From positions 1 to 50,600 of the forward strand of contig JAPLYB010000036.1 in assembly GCA_026395795.1 (NCBI GenBank): 50,600 nt of DNA, read 5' to 3'. A program made the translations under genes and the position numbers. Shown here in pieces: positions 46,434-50,600 of this stretch. The notes beneath the pieces were generated by a model, which was not told where the DNA came from, did no database searches, and was given only the letters and a program-made list of their open reading frames with translations. The DNA comes from Candidatus Pacearchaeota archaeon (GTDB taxonomy: Archaea > Nanobdellota > Nanobdellia > Pacearchaeales > UBA284). Each line of letters begins with the position of its first letter. The stretch's first letter is position 1.

Positions 46434-47132
46434 TTACTTTTTCTTTTTCTCTTCTTTAGCAAGCGCAGCTTTAACTGGTGCTGATCCAGCTGCAGGCGCT
46501 GCGGTGCCTGCTACTGCAGGTGCTGTTCCAGTAGCTGCTTCACTTGCTTTTGCTTCTTTCTTAGCTTCAATTTCTTTCAAATAAGCTTCTTGAGCCTTCT
46601 TTATTTTTTCAAAGTCTTTATTTAACTGAGCTATTTTTTCAGGAGATGCTTGTTCAGCTCCTTTTGAGATTAGATCATTATGCTTCCCTTCTTTAACTTC
46701 TTGAATAACTTCAACAGGATTTTTTCCCTCAACTAGTAATCCTAAAGACATACAAGTTCCAAGAACAGAATCAACAGCTTCATTCATTCCATTAACCATC
46801 ATATCTTTTTCCTTTATTTTTGCAACCTTAATCACAATCTCAAGAGGAATGTTACCCATTTTAATTTTATTGGGTTGAGGAGATCCTTTTTCAATTCCAA
46901 CTTCTCTTTTCAAAAGTTCAGATGTTGGGGGTGTGAAAACTTGAACAGTGAATTCTTTTGTTTTTGTATTAATATCAAGAACAGCAGGAACCTTGATTCC
47001 CTTAAATCCCGCAGTTGCCTTATTGACATCTGCAATAATCTTGCCCATATTCATTCCTAATGGTCCAATCTTCTGGCTTAGAGCAGGACCTGGCTTCATT
47101 GCCCCGCCATCAACAAGTAATTTAATCTGCAT
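46434..47132 (-). CDS. rpl11: Ribosomal protein L11 with extended Ala/Lys-rich C-terminal tail
   Basis: MQIKLLVDGGAMKPGPALSQKIGPLGMNMGKIIADVNKATAGFKGIKVPAVLDI... Confidence 0.95.
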   Translation of the reverse strand: MQIKLLVDGGAMKPGPALSQKIGPLGMNMGKIIADVNKATAGFKGIKVPAVLDINTKTKEFTVQVFTPPTSELLKREVGIEKGSPQPNKIKMGNIPLEIVIKVAKIKEKDMMVNGMNEAVDSVLGTCMSLGLLVEGKNPVEVIQEVKEGKHNDLISKGAEQASPEKIAQLNKDFEKIKKAQEAYLKEIEAKKEAKASEAATGTAPAVAGTAAPAAGSAPVKAALAKEEKKKK

Positions 47133-47149
47133 TTTTATTAGTCTCCTTA

Positions 47150-47407
47150 TTACTTTACTTCAACTGAGTCATTCAAAGATTGTCCAGGCAGCCCCTTCTC
47201 AAAGGCGACTCTGACAAGCCCTTTACTTCCATGACTGGATGTAATCTTTCCATTAATAACCTTGCCTGCAGGGCTCTTCCAAGAAACTTCCTTTCCAAAC
47301 AAAGCCTTGGCATCTTTAATAGTTTTTACACCATCGACTTCGATAATCATATGTCTAATATGAATTTTTGTCTTTCCTCTCCTAAAGCTCATTATTTTTC
47401 CCTTCAT
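47150..47407 (-). CDS. rpl35ae: Ribosomal protein L35Ae
   Basis: MIIEVDGVKTIKDAKALFGKEVSWKSPAGKVINGKITSSHGSKGLVRVAFEKGLPGQSL. Confidence 0.85.
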   Translation of the reverse strand: MKGKIMSFRRGKTKIHIRHMIIEVDGVKTIKDAKALFGKEVSWKSPAGKVINGKITSSHGSKGLVRVAFEKGLPGQSLNDSVEVK

Positions 47408-47493
47408 TTTATTTTCAAGATTTTTATTTTAGCATTATGATAATTTCACAAAGAAGGGGTGTTTTTAAAAGTTTTGCCTAAAGACATAGGGGC

Positions 47494-49362
47494 TTAGCTA
47501 AGAATAATTTCAAACTCTCCGATAACTTTTTTCACGTTTTCCAGCAATTTTCCATCAAGTCTCTTTTCAACAATAGCGTCTTTTTTCAAATGCTCTGTCA
47601 ATTCTTCCTTATTGGAATCAGTAATTTTTCCTTGAACAATTTTTTTGATTGTATCTTGAGTTATGTCTGGGATTAAAAAAGCTGCCTCTTTAAAGATAAA
47701 CAATTCTGCTCTTTTAACAACCATCTTTTCTTTAACTTTTGATTGATAAATAAAATAAATTTTCTTTTTTTCTGTTTCAAGAATTTCTTTTCTCTGAAGG
47801 TACTCTGTCAAATATCCAGTTAACTCAAATGAAGCTTTTTTCATAGAAGCAACTTCTTGTTTTGTTATATTCTCTTTTTTATGTTTTCTATTAATTTCAA
47901 TAATCTCTTGTAATAAAGCAACAACTTTGTGCGGAACGAGTCCTTTTTCAACAATATCTTTAGTCAATTTATTACATGCATTCGTTTCAGTACATTTTCC
48001 GATTACTTTTTCTAGCAAAACAAAAACAGAGCTATAAACTTCTGCAACTTCTTTCTTTGCCATCTTTTGTTCAACCTGTTTCATTAACTCCTTCAATCTT
48101 TTTATGTATTCTGTTGAATCAGCAAGCATCTCATCTATTTCCTTTCCAGAAGTAATCACTTTTGGATCGTGTTCATATTTCTTATAAGCCTTAACAATCC
48201 TTTCAAGCATATCAGCATATTTTGGTTCTAAGAGTTTTTCTTTATCAACAAAAACTCTTCTAAATTCTCCCTCTTGAATCTCTTTGGGAGTTGGGGGCGC
48301 CATCCCATATAACATTAGAACAGCTTGACTGGGGGTAACAACTCCCCAAAAAATATCTTGAGCAAGAATTTCGTTTAGTCTCATTCTTACATTCTCTGCA
48401 ACTTTCTCTCCAAGAGACATAAACATATCGATTGCTTCAGGACTTGGTTTGATCTTTCCCATTCTTAGAAGCAATTTCCAAGGCATGAATGCTCCACGAT
48501 CGTATAATGGGACCCCATCTCTAATAAACGTGAAGATAACAGGATGGGCATCTTTAACAGACTCCCAGAATTCTGTCAGAATATAAATTTGGGGGCTTAA
48601 CTTGTTCTTAACGCCCGCAAGTTCTTCAGCCTCCATTATATAACTCCAGATGATCGATCTCAACTTTTCTTTTAATTCAAATCGAGACATTCGTTTAACA
48701 TCTGTATCATCAATTACAACAAAAATGTCTATATCACTTGTTTCAATTGCTTTTCCCCTAACAAGACTTCCAGCGACTACATAGCTTACAACATATTTTT
48801 CAAATTTTCTCAAAACAAGATTTTTATGAATTGTTGTAACCCTTAGCGCACCCAACATCCCCCTATCATGCAACGGGAAAGACATGGCGATTGATTCAAT
48901 TAATGCGTACTTCCCATCAAAACACATTTCCCAAATTTCCGCAGCACTTTTGACATGCAACCAGACTCTTGGCTTAAGATCTTTAATAATTTTAATCGCT
49001 TCCATTTTGATCTTCGGAATCTCTTTGAATTTATCATCTGGAACAATCATCATTAGATGCACAAGCTTTTCATCTTGCTTATCTTTTTGTACTTCTTCCT
49101 CTTCTTCAATTAATTGTGTTGCTTGAGGAGGCAGAATCCCAATGGCTTCGATGTAAGGAAATTTTTTCACAACAACTTTCTTGAATTCTTTAAGTTTCTC
49201 CCTTAATTTATCAATTTCTTTTTTGACATCTTCTGGAATTTCTTTAGAAATATCTTTTAACTTATTATAAGTGTCCTGGTCACTATCTTGTTGAACATCC
49301 AACTCATCCTTTGAATCTTTCTTTTTGGATTTATCGTCTGCTACCATCTCGTAAAAAAGCAA
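47494..49362 (-). CDS. Nucleotidyltransferase-domain protein
   Basis: SYVVAGSLVRGKAIETSDIDIFVVIDDTD (GS...D-x-D NTase core). Confidence 0.75.
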   Translation of the reverse strand: MLFYEMVADDKSKKKDSKDELDVQQDSDQDTYNKLKDISKEIPEDVKKEIDKLREKLKEFKKVVVKKFPYIEAIGILPPQATQLIEEEEEVQKDKQDEKLVHLMMIVPDDKFKEIPKIKMEAIKIIKDLKPRVWLHVKSAAEIWEMCFDGKYALIESIAMSFPLHDRGMLGALRVTTIHKNLVLRKFEKYVVSYVVAGSLVRGKAIETSDIDIFVVIDDTDVKRMSRFELKEKLRSIIWSYIMEAEELAGVKNKLSPQIYILTEFWESVKDAHPVIFTFIRDGVPLYDRGAFMPWKLLLRMGKIKPSPEAIDMFMSLGEKVAENVRMRLNEILAQDIFWGVVTPSQAVLMLYGMAPPTPKEIQEGEFRRVFVDKEKLLEPKYADMLERIVKAYKKYEHDPKVITSGKEIDEMLADSTEYIKRLKELMKQVEQKMAKKEVAEVYSSVFVLLEKVIGKCTETNACNKLTKDIVEKGLVPHKVVALLQEIIEINRKHKKENITKQEVASMKKASFELTGYLTEYLQRKEILETEKKKIYFIYQSKVKEKMVVKRAELFIFKEAAFLIPDITQDTIKKIVQGKITDSNKEELTEHLKKDAIVEKRLDGKLLENVKKVIGEFEIILS

Positions 49363-49485
49363 GAAACCTTTTTAAAGTTTCCTAAGACAAAACTTTGAAG
49401 AAGTTTCTGTATGGAAAATAGTTATTTCCTAAAGAACTACTCCCATTCTAAACTTTTTTAAATCCAACAAATGTATCATTTCTAT

Positions 49486-49589
49486 GGGCCCATAGTCCAG
49501 TGGTTAAGTTCTAAAGAATACTTTAGATTCCCATAAATGACGACTCCCTTACACGGAGTAGATCGCTGGTTCGATCCCAGCTGGGCCCA
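49486..49589 (+). tRNA. tRNA-Val (TAC) with apparent ~30-nt non-canonical intron in the D arm (about 49509-49538)
   Basis: GGGCCCA-TA-GTCC-AGTGGTTAAG[TTCTAAAGAATACTTTAGATTCCCATAAAT]GAC-G-ACTCC-CTTACAC-GGAGT...GCTGG-TTCGATC-CCAGC-TGGGCCC A. Confidence 0.85.
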
Positions 49590-49725
49590 TTTATTCTCAT
49601 AAAATTAAATTTTATCAAAAATTAAATTTCGCTGGGATCGAACCCTGGTTCTGCTCAGAAATGAGAACATTTCTGGCACGCCAAAAATTTCATAATTTTT
49701 GAGCGGATCCCAGCTGGGCCCATTT
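49573..49725 (+). repeat. 20-bp direct repeat of the tRNA-Val 3' end enclosing a multibranch palindromic insert
   Basis: GATCCCAGCTGGGCCCATTT at 49573-49592 and 49706-49725. Confidence 0.8.
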
Positions 49726-49770
49726 TTCTCTTTTAAAAAGTTTTATATACTAATTTTTTTTCTAATAAGC

Positions 49771-50442
49771 ATGTTCATAAAAAAGATATTTGAAAATAAG
49801 ATTGATGATTCTGTTCATAAACAATTTGTAAGATTCGGAAAAGGAGTCTATTCTGGAAGAGCAGTTGTTAAGATAACAAGACAACCAGAGAAGATTAAAA
49901 TAGGAACGAGTTTTGATATGGCAAATGATATTGTTGAATTCTGTTCTCAAATTTCGAATAGCCTAAAATGTTCAGGGTTAATTTTTTCCAAAGAAAAACT
50001 AAATCTTCCTGAAGAAAAGAAAAAATCTGGCCTATTGCAATATGAAATAAACCAAGATCTTTCTTCAGATCAGATAAAAAAGATTCTAGAAAAATGCTAT
50101 GCAACTCTTCTAGACATAGAATCTCCAGGCATCTCTCTAAAATCCAAGAAGAAACTTCCAAAACCAGGGAAAGCAGGAGGTTCAAAAATAGATGATAAGT
50201 TCTGTCAACTTGAATTAAACACCAAATTCTGGCCTCAAGTTAAATCAGAATTTGCTTTTGACATGCCTGATTTTAAAAAGGCATTAGCAGTTCACACATA
50301 CACAATTACAGATATAATTATGCCAAAAGGGGAAAAAGACTTCGAAAAAATCAGGATTCTAGCAAAAAGGAAAGGAAAAATAACAAGAAAGATAACCCTA
50401 GACAAGCAAGAAACCATAAAAGAGAAGGATTTTGAGACCTAA
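49771..50442 (+). CDS. Hypothetical protein (start re-assigned to MFIKKIFENKIDD)
   Basis: ORF 49699-50442 overlaps the tRNA-derived repeat; TATA (TTTTATATAC) lies at ~49741 so the internal ATG is more credible. Confidence 0.6.
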   Translation: MFIKKIFENKIDDSVHKQFVRFGKGVYSGRAVVKITRQPEKIKIGTSFDMANDIVEFCSQISNSLKCSGLIFSKEKLNLPEEKKKSGLLQYEINQDLSSDQIKKILEKCYATLLDIESPGISLKSKKKLPKPGKAGGSKIDDKFCQLELNTKFWPQVKSEFAFDMPDFKKALAVHTYTITDIIMPKGEKDFEKIRILAKRKGKITRKITLDKQETIKEKDFET

Positions 50443-50520
50443 AACCCAAAATATATCTTAAACAGTATCTCCGAATGAAGTTTAATACTATAAAGTTACT
50501 CCGAAAAGTTTAAATACTTA

Positions 50521-50539
50521 ACCTATCTATTAGATAGGT
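50521..50539. promoter_or_regulatory. Operator-like palindrome ACCTATCTA-T-TAGATAGGT between TATA box and start codon
   Basis: 9-bp perfect arms; TATA TTTAAATA at 50509-50516; ATG at 50540. Confidence 0.5.
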
Positions 50540-50600
50540 ATGAAAAGAGTGAAGATTATAACAAAAACAACACTTATTCTGAAAGGAATAAGATGCTTTC
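50540..50600 (+). CDS. Start of a gene truncated by the window edge (MKRVKIITKTTLILKGIRCF...)
   Basis: ATG directly after promoter and palindrome. Confidence 0.45.
   Translation, partial: MKRVKIITKTTLILKGIRCF

Noticed and set aside
49699-49770. N-terminal MSGSQLGPFFSFKKFYILIFFLIS of the 247-aa ORF
   Set aside because: It is a translation of the tRNA-Val repeat and promoter region; ATG at 49771 is better placed.
1-50600. CRISPR array or cas genes
   Set aside because: No regularly spaced direct repeats and no Cas-like ORFs seen on reading.
1-50600. rRNA genes
   Set aside because: No recognisable 5S/16S/23S conserved segments.
1-50600. General UAG recoding (pyrrolysine code)
   Set aside because: TAG ends several ordinary genes here (e.g. 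parvulin at 44035-44037, secretion ATPase at 32569-32571, GT2 at 28888-28890, LAGLIDADG at 43593-43595), so the 12538 UAG is a special case, not genome-wide recoding.

Overview
This AT-rich window (50.6 kb) looks like a compact archaeal chromosome, probably DPANN/Woesearchaeota-Pacearchaeota-like. That placement is inferred from gene content: L41e, S17e, L35Ae, L37Ae, RpoL, RpoP, Alba, SepF, Dph2, TrmY and EndoQ. Coding content: lysyl- and isoleucyl-tRNA synthetases; a form III-type RuBisCO large subunit; a copper cluster (CopA ATPase, TRASH-like mini-protein, MerT/HMA-like membrane protein, cupredoxin, wHTH regulator); a Fe-S cluster block (IscU, DUF1858, IscS) that includes a DisA_N-type diadenylate cyclase; a type IV pilus/Tad-like ATPase and platform gene set; glycosyltransferases; a ThyX-like/GlyA/Tmk thymidylate cluster; ribosomal and RNA polymerase small subunits; a VapBC-like pair; an IS200-like element; and a truncated DDE transposase at the left edge. 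I fold five tRNA genes by eye (Met-CAT, Arg-GCG, Ser-GGA with intron, Pro-TGG, Val-TAC with an apparent D-arm intron), plus an orphan tRNA 5' half next to a LAGLIDADG gene. Several tiny genes missing from the >=60 aa ORF track were recovered (L41e, RpoP, DUF1931-like histone fold, DUF5679-like zinc ribbon, TRASH-like). The most notable unexplained signals are: (1) a dispersed double-hairpin palindrome family, three copies of which place a Shine-Dalgarno GGAGG inside the second hairpin at a fixed distance from a start codon; (2) the orphan tRNA 5' half beside the homing endonuclease gene; (3) the D-arm intron of tRNA-Val and a 20-bp repeat of its 3' end enclosing a multibranch palindromic insert; (4) an in-frame UAG followed by a conserved-looking Cys/Gly tail in the copper cluster. 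All calls come from reading the sequence; no searches were run.
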